Below are positions 15,328-23,234 of a stretch of DNA of 25,018 nt, piece by piece. Made by a program: the position numbers and the translations under genes. Location of the stretch: the NCBI GenBank assembly GCA_044425705.1, contig JAWXVD010000042.1:1-25018 (forward strand). Reading direction: 5' to 3'. Numbering within the stretch: the stretch's first letter is position 1; each line of letters opens with the position of its first letter. Origin of the DNA: JAWXVD01 sp044425705 (lineage in GTDB: Bacteria > Bacillota > Clostridia > Lachnospirales > Lachnospiraceae). Under the pieces are notes generated by a model. That model saw only the letters and a program-made list of their open reading frames with translations. It ran no database searches and was not told where the DNA came from.

Positions 15328-16389
15328 ATGGTAGATAGCAAAAAAAGACAGGCGAATTTTGAATTATTAAGAATTGTGGCCATGTTAATGGTGATTACAC
15401 TACATTACCTGACAAAAGGTGGTGTAGTGATTAGTTATGCCCAAAATAACAGCTTTATCAATTGTGTTGCTTGTTTTATCCAAGCTTTTGCCACGGTGGC
15501 AGTGAATGTATATATCTTAATCAGCGGATACTTTTTAGTAGATAAAGAATTTAAAGTAGGCCGTGTGATTACATTGATCTGTCAGGTGTTATTCTATTCT
15601 TATTTTGTGATGATCGTGTTAGCTGTTTTGGGAATTGTAGATATGAGTACTTGGTCATTTTATGATTTGTTAGTAGTCATCTTTCCCATTCTGATGGAAC
15701 AATATTGGTTTGCTACAGCTTATGTAGTCATGGCGTTGTTTGGTCCAGTGGTAGCAGTAGGGATAAAGCATATAGATAAGTCACAGCTACAGCTTGTAAT
15801 AGGTAGTCTTCTGGTATTGTTTTCAGTGGGAAAAACGATTATTCCTGTGAATTTAACAACAGATAATTATGGTTACGACTATGGATGGTTTTTGTGCTTA
15901 TTCTTAATAGCAGGTTACATCAAGATGTACGGCATTCCATTTTTTTCTTCTATGAAGAAAAGTTTTTTGATTTATGTGCTTTGTAGCATCTGTATTTTTG
16001 TGGCAGGTATTATGGTTGGCATTTTAGTTCGTGTGACGGGCAGTTTTTCAGAGTATCAAAATAGTGTGTATCATTATAATTATATTCTTGTGTTGATTAG
16101 TGCCATAGCGCTTTTTTATGGCTTTTCATTTATCAAAATAAAAGAGGGGTTATTTTCCAAGGTAATTATTAAGATTGCACCATTTACCTTTGGCGTTTAT
16201 TTATTGCATGAACATATTGCAGTACGTGATATTTGGAGCAATTGGCTACAAGTAGAAAAATATAAAGATTCGTTATTATTTATTCCTCATATGATATTTT
16301 GCGTGATTGTTATCTTCTGTATAGGAATTTTAGTGGACTATGTAAGACAGTGGTTTTTTGTGTTTGTAAAAGAAAAGCTACCACACTAA
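15328..16389 (+). CDS. Acyltransferase 3 family membrane protein
   Basis: 353 residues from the ATG at 15328, chosen over an upstream TTG because GGAG lies six bases before it. The start shows the typical family block NFELLRIVAMLMVITLHY, with the R-X10-H pair (R15, H26) that is conserved in this family. About ten hydrophobic helices follow. The family moves acetyl or other acyl groups from a cytoplasmic donor onto extracytoplasmic glycans, for example O-acetylation of capsule or cell-wall polymers. The locus context supports a decorating role. The acyl group and target cannot be told. Confidence 0.85.
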   Translation: MVDSKKRQANFELLRIVAMLMVITLHYLTKGGVVISYAQNNSFINCVACFIQAFATVAVNVYILISGYFLVDKEFKVGRVITLICQVLFYSYFVMIVLAVLGIVDMSTWSFYDLLVVIFPILMEQYWFATAYVVMALFGPVVAVGIKHIDKSQLQLVIGSLLVLFSVGKTIIPVNLTTDNYGYDYGWFLCLFLIAGYIKMYGIPFFSSMKKSFLIYVLCSICIFVAGIMVGILVRVTGSFSEYQNSVYHYNYILVLISAIALFYGFSFIKIKEGLFSKVIIKIAPFTFGVYLLHEHIAVRDIWSNWLQVEKYKDSLLFIPHMIFCVIVIFCIGILVDYVRQWFFVFVKEKLPH

Positions 16390-16448
16390 GAGAAAGTGGT
16401 AATGATTAACATGTGGTTACAAACGAACACTACAGAGCAATAGGATGG

Positions 16449-16468
16449 AACACCAAAAAGAAGGTGTT
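16449..16468 (+). terminator. Small hairpin upstream of the 16516 gene
   Basis: AACACC and GGTGTT around an 8-nt loop, followed by TAAAAG. The 6-bp stem and lack of a T-run make it a weak terminator at best. Confidence 0.25.
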
Positions 16469-16515
16469 TAAAAGTAGATGAAATTTGATAAAAATAGAAG
16501 GAGGTAGCGAAGTAA

Positions 16516-18351
16516 ATGATAAAATCATTAAAAAGTACATATCAAACTTATAGAAAAATCATAGAAAATTGGCTATTTCCCATTACATTACTGTTGTACC
16601 CCTTGATTCATATGAATCAAGGAATTGATCTTTCAGATACTACCTATAGTCTGGGAAATTATTTATATTTAGATCGTGTAGATGGAATGTGGGCTATCGC
16701 CACCTATCTATCTAATATCGTTGGGTCTATTTTAGTAAAATTGCCTTTTGGCGAAATGTTATTGATGATTAACCTATATACTTCATTGATTCTCAGTGTG
16801 ATTGTTTTATCAGTATATTATGGACTTCGTAAGGAAATACCAGCGCCTATTCTATGGATTGGTGAAATCATAGCCATTGGCATGTGCTGGATTCCAACAG
16901 TAATTTTATATAATTATTTAACGTATTTATTATTTGTGGTAGGTTTGTTAGTGTTGTATAAAGGGATTATTAAAAATGCAGATGAATCTAAAAAGTTGCA
17001 GTTTGCAAAGGAAATACTAAGTTCGCAAAAACAGAATATAGTGGAGAATACGCAATGGAATGGAAATTTTAAGGGATTCATAGATAATTGTTTTCATTCA
17101 TCAAAGATATTATTTATCACAGCTGGATTTTGTTTAGGTGTGAATGTGATGGTAAGAGTATCTAATCTCACCCAAATGGCATTGATTATTGGTTTATGGT
17201 ATGGATGTTGGTATCAAAAAGAGAAAATTGGAAAAATCATTGAAAAGACAGTTTATTGTCTAGTAGGTTATATCGTAGGTGTTGGAATCACTTTTTCTGG
17301 TGTTTTGATACAATATGGATTTAATGGATTGCTAGACATGATCAACGGATTGTCATCAGTGCAAGGAACAGATGAATCCTATACTATATTTTCTATGATT
17401 ATGAGTGTGGTTGACGCTTATGTGAGAACAGGAAAATGGATTATTTTTAGTTTCGCTGGTATCACCTTAGGAATGGCAATGTTTGCGGTAATGAGAAACA
17501 AACTGGTACTGCTCAAGAAGATAGCTTATTGTGGTGGCATTCTTATATTACTTCGTTTCTTTTGGGGACGAGGCATGTTTAGTTTTCGTTATTACGAAGC
17601 CTATTCTAGCATCTATGAATGGGGAATGGTGGTACTTTATTTAGGCATTTTCGCATCTATCATTGTACTATTGAAAAGGCAGTTTCTGTATCAAGAAAAA
17701 GTCATGGCAGTCTTATCCTTGATTGTAATCATCATTACACCTCTTGGTAGCAATAATTATACCTATCAAAATATCAATAATCTATTTATTGTTTTACCAT
17801 TTACTATTTATGTGTATTATAAATTGATGGCAAATAGTACCGTAGGAATCATGGGATTTTCATGGCAGTCAATGATAATTGCCTTTGGAATTATGATTTT
17901 GGTACAGAGTGTAGGATTTCATTTTGGATTTGTATTTAAGGATGGAATTGATGGACAAGCAAGAAATGCTACATTTTCTTCCCCACAAGTTGTTTGGGGG
18001 ATGAGCACTACTTACACAAATGCAGAGGGAATTGGAACTTTGATGACATATTGGGAGGAGCAGGAATTAGAAGGTATGGAAACTATTTTTTGGGGTGATA
18101 TTCCAGGGCTTAGCTACCTCCTACAGATGCCTTTTGCAATTAGTAGTTCTTGGCCAGATTTGGATTCTTTTTCCTTAGAACAAATGTCTAGTGAGATGGA
18201 AGCTTTGGGAAGTTTGCCTGTGATTATTATGAAAGAAAAAGAATTTACATCAGCTGTTGGAATAGAAAAGAACCAATATCTGATGAATTATATAGAGAGC
18301 AATGATTATGAAGTGGTATTTCAACAAAATGGATATACCATCTATCAGTAG
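16516..18351 (+). CDS. Large polytopic membrane protein, GT-C-like
   Basis: 611 residues with many hydrophobic helices spread over about residues 15-470 and a soluble C-terminal stretch (about 480-611). The first extracytoplasmic loop has the acidic motif GIDLSDTTY (near residue 36), as in GT-C glycosyltransferases, which transfer sugars from a polyprenyl carrier outside the membrane. An inner segment TPLGSNNYTYQNINNLF (around 413) is reminiscent of other members in Lachnospiraceae surface loci. I do not recognise a named family, so function is inferred. A strong GGAGG lies about ten bases before ATG. It follows the acyltransferase in the same direction. Confidence 0.65.
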   Translation: MIKSLKSTYQTYRKIIENWLFPITLLLYPLIHMNQGIDLSDTTYSLGNYLYLDRVDGMWAIATYLSNIVGSILVKLPFGEMLLMINLYTSLILSVIVLSVYYGLRKEIPAPILWIGEIIAIGMCWIPTVILYNYLTYLLFVVGLLVLYKGIIKNADESKKLQFAKEILSSQKQNIVENTQWNGNFKGFIDNCFHSSKILFITAGFCLGVNVMVRVSNLTQMALIIGLWYGCWYQKEKIGKIIEKTVYCLVGYIVGVGITFSGVLIQYGFNGLLDMINGLSSVQGTDESYTIFSMIMSVVDAYVRTGKWIIFSFAGITLGMAMFAVMRNKLVLLKKIAYCGGILILLRFFWGRGMFSFRYYEAYSSIYEWGMVVLYLGIFASIIVLLKRQFLYQEKVMAVLSLIVIIITPLGSNNYTYQNINNLFIVLPFTIYVYYKLMANSTVGIMGFSWQSMIIAFGIMILVQSVGFHFGFVFKDGIDGQARNATFSSPQVVWGMSTTYTNAEGIGTLMTYWEEQELEGMETIFWGDIPGLSYLLQMPFAISSSWPDLDSFSLEQMSSEMEALGSLPVIIMKEKEFTSAVGIEKNQYLMNYIESNDYEVVFQQNGYTIYQ

Positions 18352-18388
18352 CGTGAAATGAAAGATAAAAAAATTAGTTATTTGAAAA

Positions 18389-18415
18389 TTGTTGGCATAT
18401 CATAAATGTTAGAAT
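18389..18415 (+). promoter_or_regulatory. Possible internal promoter before the wecE-like gene
   Basis: TAGAAT (18410-18415) preceded by TG (extended -10), in the same 12-mer TGTTAGAATAGT found in the secA promoter. The -35 is poor (TTGTTG, spacer 15 bp). It lies about 37 bp before the start codon. Confidence 0.3.
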
Positions 18416-18451
18416 AGTTAGAGGGATTAGGTTTTTGGATTGGAGGAGAAA

Positions 18452-19579
18452 ATGATTCATTTTAATGTACCACCTTTTACAGGAAAAGAATTGGAATATA
18501 TCAAACAAGCCATAGAGGCAGAGAAAATTTGTGGTGATGGAGAATTTACAAAAAAATGTAATGCATGGATAGAGGAAAAGGCAGAGACAAAAAAATGCTT
18601 GTTAACTACATCATGTACTCATGCCACAGAATTGGCATCACTTCTTGCAGATATTCAACCAGGAGATGAAGTGATTATGCCTTCTTATACCTTTGTATCT
18701 ACAGCAGATGCTTTTGTATTGAGAGGTGGTGTGCCTGTATTTGTAGATATCAGGCCTGACACTATGAATATTGATGAAACATTAATTGAAGCTGCTATTA
18801 CAGAAAAAACGAAAGCCATTGTGCCAGTTCATTATGCAGGTGTTTCTTGTGAAATGGATCAAATTATGGACATTGCTAAGAGGCATAATCTATTTGTTAT
18901 TGAAGATGCGGCACAAGGGATTATGTCTACCTATAAAGGAAAAGCATTAGGCAGTATTGGTGACTTTGGTTGCTATAGCTTTCATGAAACGAAAAACTAC
19001 AGCATGGGAGAAGGCGGTGCTCTCTTAATCAAAGAGGAAAAGTATGTTGAGGATGCTGAAATCTTTAGAGAAAAAGGAACGGATCGTTCTAAATTTTTCC
19101 GAGGACAAGTAGATAAATACAGATGGGTGAACTTTGGTTCTAGCTATTTGCCAAGTGATATGAATGCAGCTTATCTATATGCCCAATTGGAGCTTGCCGA
19201 TGAAATCAATGAAAATAGATTAGCCAGATGGAATCAATATTATGAAGCATTATTGCCATTACAAGAAGCGGGGAAAATTGAATTACCAACGATACCTGAA
19301 GGGTGTGTACACAATGCCCACATGTTTTATATGAAAGCAAAAGACATACAGGAACGTGCTAGTTTAATTAATTATTTAAAAGAAAACGAAATTTTATCTG
19401 TATTTCATTATATTCCGCTACATTCTGCACCAGCAGGAGAAAAATTTGGTCGTTTCCATGGAGAAGACAAATATACTACGGTGGAAAGTGAACGTTTGCT
19501 ACGCTTACCTATGTTTTACACCTTAACGAAAGAAGAAGTTGCTTATATTACAGAAAAGGTGATAGCTTTTTATGGGTAA
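18452..19579 (+). CDS. WecE-like dTDP-4-keto-6-deoxyhexose aminotransferase
   Basis: 375 residues from ATG 18452, with GGAGGAG (18442-18448) just upstream; the ORF's earlier TTG start is not used. A PLP-dependent DegT/DnrJ/EryC1-class aminotransferase. It closely follows enterobacterial WecE from memory: start MIHFNVPP, NVPPFTGKELEY, PGDEVIMPSYTFVSTA, VPVHYAGV, EDAAQG, and the Schiff-base lysine in SFHETKNY at residue 181, the same number as in E. coli WecE. The likely reaction is amination of dTDP-4-keto-6-deoxy-D-glucose to dTDP-4-amino-4,6-dideoxy-D-galactose. The dTDP-sugar supply genes (rmlA/rmlB type) are not in the window. The neighbouring acetyltransferase and GtrB are the expected next steps. 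Confidence 0.88.
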   Translation: MIHFNVPPFTGKELEYIKQAIEAEKICGDGEFTKKCNAWIEEKAETKKCLLTTSCTHATELASLLADIQPGDEVIMPSYTFVSTADAFVLRGGVPVFVDIRPDTMNIDETLIEAAITEKTKAIVPVHYAGVSCEMDQIMDIAKRHNLFVIEDAAQGIMSTYKGKALGSIGDFGCYSFHETKNYSMGEGGALLIKEEKYVEDAEIFREKGTDRSKFFRGQVDKYRWVNFGSSYLPSDMNAAYLYAQLELADEINENRLARWNQYYEALLPLQEAGKIELPTIPEGCVHNAHMFYMKAKDIQERASLINYLKENEILSVFHYIPLHSAPAGEKFGRFHGEDKYTTVESERLLRLPMFYTLTKEEVAYITEKVIAFYG

Positions 19580-19651
19580 GAGAGTATAGATTTAAAGGTT
19601 AGGATACTCATCACGAATAAGAAATAAATTGATCTGAAAAGGGAAGCAACC

Positions 19652-21382
19652 ATGCTGCATATAAAAAAAAGGAATCAAAAATTAAATATTGGATTGACCC
19701 TTGGCATGCTTGCAATGGTTATGATCGTAGCATCAGTTTGCTTTGATTTTTATTATGACTTAAATGATGATGTGTTAATCAAGGATATTCTAGCAGGAGT
19801 TCACACAGGTAATCCAGAAGGTCATGTGATACAAATGCTTTATCCCATTGGATTGTTTATTAGTCTTTTTTATCAGATTGTTCCGTCCTTACCTTGGTTT
19901 GGCTACTTTCTTTGTGGAGCACACTTGCTTTGCTTTTATTTGATTGGAATCCGTTTGGTATCTTTTACAGAACGAATTAGTTATAAAATCATGTTATTAG
20001 CAACAGAAGCGATTTTGATTTTAGGTTTGTATGGATATGAATTAATTTATGTGCAATATACAGTGGTGTGTGCTATGTTGGCAGGTACGGCAGCCTTTTG
20101 GCTCTATACCATTCCAGAAAAAGACAGTAAAAAGTTTATGGCACAAGCAAGTATTAGCATTTTTCTTGTATGGGTATCGTTTATGATACGGACAGAAATG
20201 CTACTTTTGATGAGTCCATTTCTAGCCATAGCAGGTATCTTAATATGGAGTAAAGAAGAGCATGTTTTTGCAAAAGAAAGTATTGGGAAATTTGGGACAG
20301 TGATTCTAGCCATATTTGTGTTAGTAGGTAGTGCCTATGTAAGCAATGAAATTGCCTATAGCAGCAGTGGGTGGCAGAAGTTTACTGATTTTTTTGATGC
20401 TAGAACAGAGGTGTATGATTTTACATGGTATCCATCTTATGAAGGCAATGAAGAATTTTATGAAAGTATCGGTATTGACGAAACAAATTATGTTTTACTG
20501 GAAAACTATAATTTTGGATTAGACCACAGCATTGATGAAGATACATTAAATAGCATTGCCCAGTATGCATCTAGTATGAAAACAGAAGAATCCATAGTAA
20601 CCACCATAAAACAGGTGATTTATGAATATAAGTATCAAACAGTAAATGTAGGTTATCCTTATAATAGTATTATTTTTCTGGGATATGTGTCCATTATATT
20701 ATTAGCATGGATGAATAGGGATTGCAGTATATTTTGGAAAATACCTATGATGGGAATGTTTAGAAGTGTGCCTTGGTTTTATATTTTGTATAAAGGGCGA
20801 CTTGTAGATAGGGTAATTCATCCTATGTATATTGTAGAAATTTTGATTTTGATAGCTGTGATTGCTATGGAAATGGAAGAGAAAAAAGTTGTTATAGGAA
20901 AAACTTTTATAGGAATAGTATTATTGTCTGGAATTTTATTACTACCATCTACCTTTATGTCAATCCAGGCAGAGGCCACAACGCGAGAGCAGTATAACCA
21001 AGTGGATTTGGCTTTAAAAGAGTATACGGATACAAATGATGACAAGTATTATTATGTGGATGTATATTCTACGGTAACCTTCTCGGAAAAAATATTTGTA
21101 GATGTGGACAACACCATGCGAAATTACGATTTACTTGGTGGATGGGCCAACAGAAGTCCCTTTAGTGATGCCATATGGGAAGAAAATGGATTTACTAATT
21201 TTATTATTAAAGAAGGCCAGTCTGTGGAATGGATTCAGGATTATTATGAATCTCGTGGGGAATTAATAGAAATGGCGCAGGTCGATACTATTTTAGTAGA
21301 AGGTGCTAGAGATAGTAGCATAGATTTAGAAGCAGGACAATTGGATATTCGAAATTTAGCGGTGTATCAGATTGTGAGATAG
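19652..21382 (+). CDS. Large polytopic membrane protein, GT-C-like
   Basis: 576 residues. The N-terminal helix is followed by an acidic first loop with YYDLNDDVLIKD (about residues 34-45), then GVHTGNPEGHVIQM, then many hydrophobic helices to about residue 435 and a soluble C-terminal third. This plan, with paired aspartates in the first outside loop, is that of GT-C type glycosyltransferases or polymerases. No named family is certain; similar proteins are annotated as hypothetical in Lachnospiraceae glycan loci as far as I recall. AAAGGGAAG lies about seven bases before ATG. It is 72 bp after the wecE-like gene and in the same direction. Confidence 0.65.
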   Translation: MLHIKKRNQKLNIGLTLGMLAMVMIVASVCFDFYYDLNDDVLIKDILAGVHTGNPEGHVIQMLYPIGLFISLFYQIVPSLPWFGYFLCGAHLLCFYLIGIRLVSFTERISYKIMLLATEAILILGLYGYELIYVQYTVVCAMLAGTAAFWLYTIPEKDSKKFMAQASISIFLVWVSFMIRTEMLLLMSPFLAIAGILIWSKEEHVFAKESIGKFGTVILAIFVLVGSAYVSNEIAYSSSGWQKFTDFFDARTEVYDFTWYPSYEGNEEFYESIGIDETNYVLLENYNFGLDHSIDEDTLNSIAQYASSMKTEESIVTTIKQVIYEYKYQTVNVGYPYNSIIFLGYVSIILLAWMNRDCSIFWKIPMMGMFRSVPWFYILYKGRLVDRVIHPMYIVEILILIAVIAMEMEEKKVVIGKTFIGIVLLSGILLLPSTFMSIQAEATTREQYNQVDLALKEYTDTNDDKYYYVDVYSTVTFSEKIFVDVDNTMRNYDLLGGWANRSPFSDAIWEENGFTNFIIKEGQSVEWIQDYYESRGELIEMAQVDTILVEGARDSSIDLEAGQLDIRNLAVYQIVR

Positions 21383-21497
21383 TGAATAACGAAAAGAGAG
21401 TTTGAAAATATTGATCGGCACACATAGAATGATTGTGAAGGCACTGTTTTACGGAACAAGTAAGAGGCCTTGACAGAATGGGAGGAAAATAGAAATA

Positions 21498-22034
21498 ATG
21501 AATGAAAATGAAAAAATAATGGGTGAACAAATTTATTTACGTAAAATGACTTTGGAAGATACAGATTTGATTATAAAATGGAGAAATAGCGATGAAGTCC
21601 GTCCACATTTTATTTATCAAAAACCATTTACTAGAGAAGGTCATATGATGTGGATTGAGAATATGCTTGATTCAGGCAAAGGATATCAATTTATTATCTG
21701 TAGAAAAGAAGATGGAATGCCAGTGGGCAGCACATATTTACGTGATATTGATAGAGAACATGATAAGATAGAATATGGTGCTTTTATTGGAGAAGCCGTA
21801 CAAAAAGGTAAGGGAATCGGTACAGAGATGGCCTATTTAACAAGTAAATTTGCCTTTGAAGAATTGCATATCCATAAAGTGTTTTCTAAAGTATTAGCAG
21901 AAAATGAAGCTTCAAAGAGAAGTCTAGTAAAAGCAGGATTTCGTGAAGAAGGATATTTTAAAGATGAAGTGGTTATCAATGGGGAATATAGAGATTTGAC
22001 TTATTATAGTATATTAAATCCAGCACATGTATAG
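21498..22034 (+). CDS. GNAT family N-acetyltransferase
   Basis: 178 residues, a RimJ/RimL-type GNAT fold: IYLRKMTLEDTDLIIKWRN at the start, and the acetyl-CoA binding segment EAVQKGKGIGTEMAYL (about residues 98-113), then VLAENEASKRSLVKAGF near the end, as in PseH- and WecD-like amino-sugar acetyltransferases. The likely role is N-acetylation of the 4-amino group made by the WecE-like enzyme. This is inference from position; ribosomal-protein acetylation is the alternative. GGGAGG lies about 12 bases before ATG, an unusually long spacing. The gene is 44 bp before the GtrB-type transferase. Confidence 0.8.
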   Translation: MNENEKIMGEQIYLRKMTLEDTDLIIKWRNSDEVRPHFIYQKPFTREGHMMWIENMLDSGKGYQFIICRKEDGMPVGSTYLRDIDREHDKIEYGAFIGEAVQKGKGIGTEMAYLTSKFAFEELHIHKVFSKVLAENEASKRSLVKAGFREEGYFKDEVVINGEYRDLTYYSILNPAHV

Positions 22035-22053
22035 AGGGACTGAGAGGAATAGA

Positions 22054-22093
22054 AAAGTTGCCAGATTGAGAGGAACGGATGGTTATAGAAATG
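22054..22093 (+). promoter_or_regulatory. Duplicated translation-initiation leader
   Basis: Forty bases ending at the second ATG of the GtrB-like gene match the 40 bases 9721-9760 ending at the second ATG of tex at 35 of 40 positions. Both carry AAAGTTGCCAGA, then TGAGAG, then GGATGGTTAT before AAATG. The gene before it carries a further copy of GACTGAGAGGAA at about 22039-22050. The shared piece includes the ribosome binding site and both start codon candidates. Confidence 0.6.
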
Positions 22094-23032
22094 AAGAAAC
22101 TTAGTTATGTGATTCCATGTTATCGTTCAGCATTGACTATTGGGAAGGTAGTAGATGAAATCAATGAAACGATGAAGTCACTGTCAGAATATGAATATGA
22201 AATTATTTTGGTGAATGATTGCTCTCCAGATGATACCTTTGAAGTGATTACAAAACTTTGTGAACAGCAGGAAAATATCTGTGGTGTGAATTTAGCAAAA
22301 AATTTTGGACAGCATGCTGCCTTAATGGCGGGATTCCATTATGTGACAGGTGACATACTTGTTTGCTTAGATGATGATGGGCAGACGCCAGCAGATGAAG
22401 TAGGAAAACTATTAGAAAAAATAGAAGAGGGAGAGGATGTTGTTTACGCAAAATATGAAAGTAAAAAACATTCCTTATTCCGAAATTTTGGTAGTGTGAT
22501 TAACGAAAAAATGGCACAATATATGTTAGGGAAACCAAAAGAATTATATGTTTCTAGTTACTTTGTTGCTAGAAAATTTGTGGTAGAAGAGATGATTCGC
22601 TATGAAAATGCATTTCCTTATGTAATAGGTCTCGTGCTTCGCAGTACAAAAAGGATTGTTAATGTAAATGTTACCCATAGAGAACGCGAAATTGGTAATT
22701 CAGGGTATACGTTTTTAAAATTATTAAACTTGTGGTTTAATGGGTTTACAGCTTTTAGTGTAAAACCACTCAGGATTGCAACAATTTCAGGCAGTATATT
22801 TGCTATCTTAGGATTTTTATATGGATTATATACCATTATCAAATGGTTTATTGTACCAGAAGTACCATTGGGATTTAGCTCTCAAATGGCAGTTACCGTT
22901 TTTTTTGGTGGGATGACCATGTTAATGATTGGCTTAGTAGGTGAGTACATAGGAAGAATGTATATTTGTATGAATAATTCCCCCCAATATGTCATCCGAG
23001 AAGTGGTGAAGCAAGAAGGTAAAAGAGACTAG
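22079..23032 (+). CDS. GtrB/ArnC-type polyprenyl-phosphate glycosyltransferase (GT2)
   Basis: 317 residues from the first ATG; a second ATG at 22091 gives MKKLSYVIPCYRS. GAGAGG lies about five bases before the first. Cytoplasmic GT2 domain with VIPCYRS, VNDCSPDDT and the metal-binding aspartates LDDDGQ (D98-D100), then two C-terminal membrane helices (about 235-260 and 270-295) with GEYIGRMY, the standard DPM/ArnC/GtrB plan. It loads a sugar on undecaprenyl phosphate at the inner face of the membrane. The sugar here is probably the WecE/GNAT product; the GtrA-like fragment at 15107 is the expected flippase. A run of 17-bp repeats begins at its stop codon. Confidence 0.9.
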   Translation: MVIEMKKLSYVIPCYRSALTIGKVVDEINETMKSLSEYEYEIILVNDCSPDDTFEVITKLCEQQENICGVNLAKNFGQHAALMAGFHYVTGDILVCLDDDGQTPADEVGKLLEKIEEGEDVVYAKYESKKHSLFRNFGSVINEKMAQYMLGKPKELYVSSYFVARKFVVEEMIRYENAFPYVIGLVLRSTKRIVNVNVTHREREIGNSGYTFLKLLNLWFNGFTAFSVKPLRIATISGSIFAILGFLYGLYTIIKWFIVPEVPLGFSSQMAVTVFFGGMTMLMIGLVGEYIGRMYICMNNSPQYVIREVVKQEGKRD

Positions 23033-23219
23033 ATTGTGAGAAAGATTAAGCTAGAAAAAAGACTAGACTGTGAGAAAGACTAGACTGTNNNNNNNNNNNN
23101 NNNNNNNNNNNNNNNNNNNNNNNNNNNNNNNNNNNNNNNNNNNNNNNNNNNNNNNNNNNNNNNNNNNNNNNNNNNNNNNNNNNNNNNNAAAGACTAGACT
23201 GTGAGAAAGACTAGACTGT
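23026..23219 (+). repeat. 17-bp tandem repeat interrupted by gap 2
   Basis: Unit GAGAAAGACTAGACTGT. A degenerate copy (GAGACTAGATTGTGAGAAAG) begins over the end of the GtrB-like gene. Two units lie left of the N-run (23089-23188), two more right of it, and the last unit leads into AAGAAAGG, the ribosome binding site of the next gene. The unit length is not a multiple of three and every unit contains TAG, so it is not coding. The copy number is unknown because the assembly broke here. Confidence 0.85.
23089..23188. other. Assembly gap 2 (100 N)
   Basis: Exactly 100 N inside the 17-bp tandem repeat, so the gap most likely contains more units. True length unknown. Confidence 0.95.
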
Positions 23220-23234
23220 AAGAAAGGTATTGGT

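Noticed and set aside
18440..18451. Upstream TTG start for the wecE-like gene
   Set aside because: The TTG lies before and over the GGAGGAG ribosome binding site of the ATG at 18452, and WecE proteins begin at the MIxFNVPP that follows this ATG.
23026..23219. CRISPR array
   Set aside because: The repeats are 17 bp and directly adjacent with no unique spacers, and there are no cas genes; it is a simple tandem repeat.
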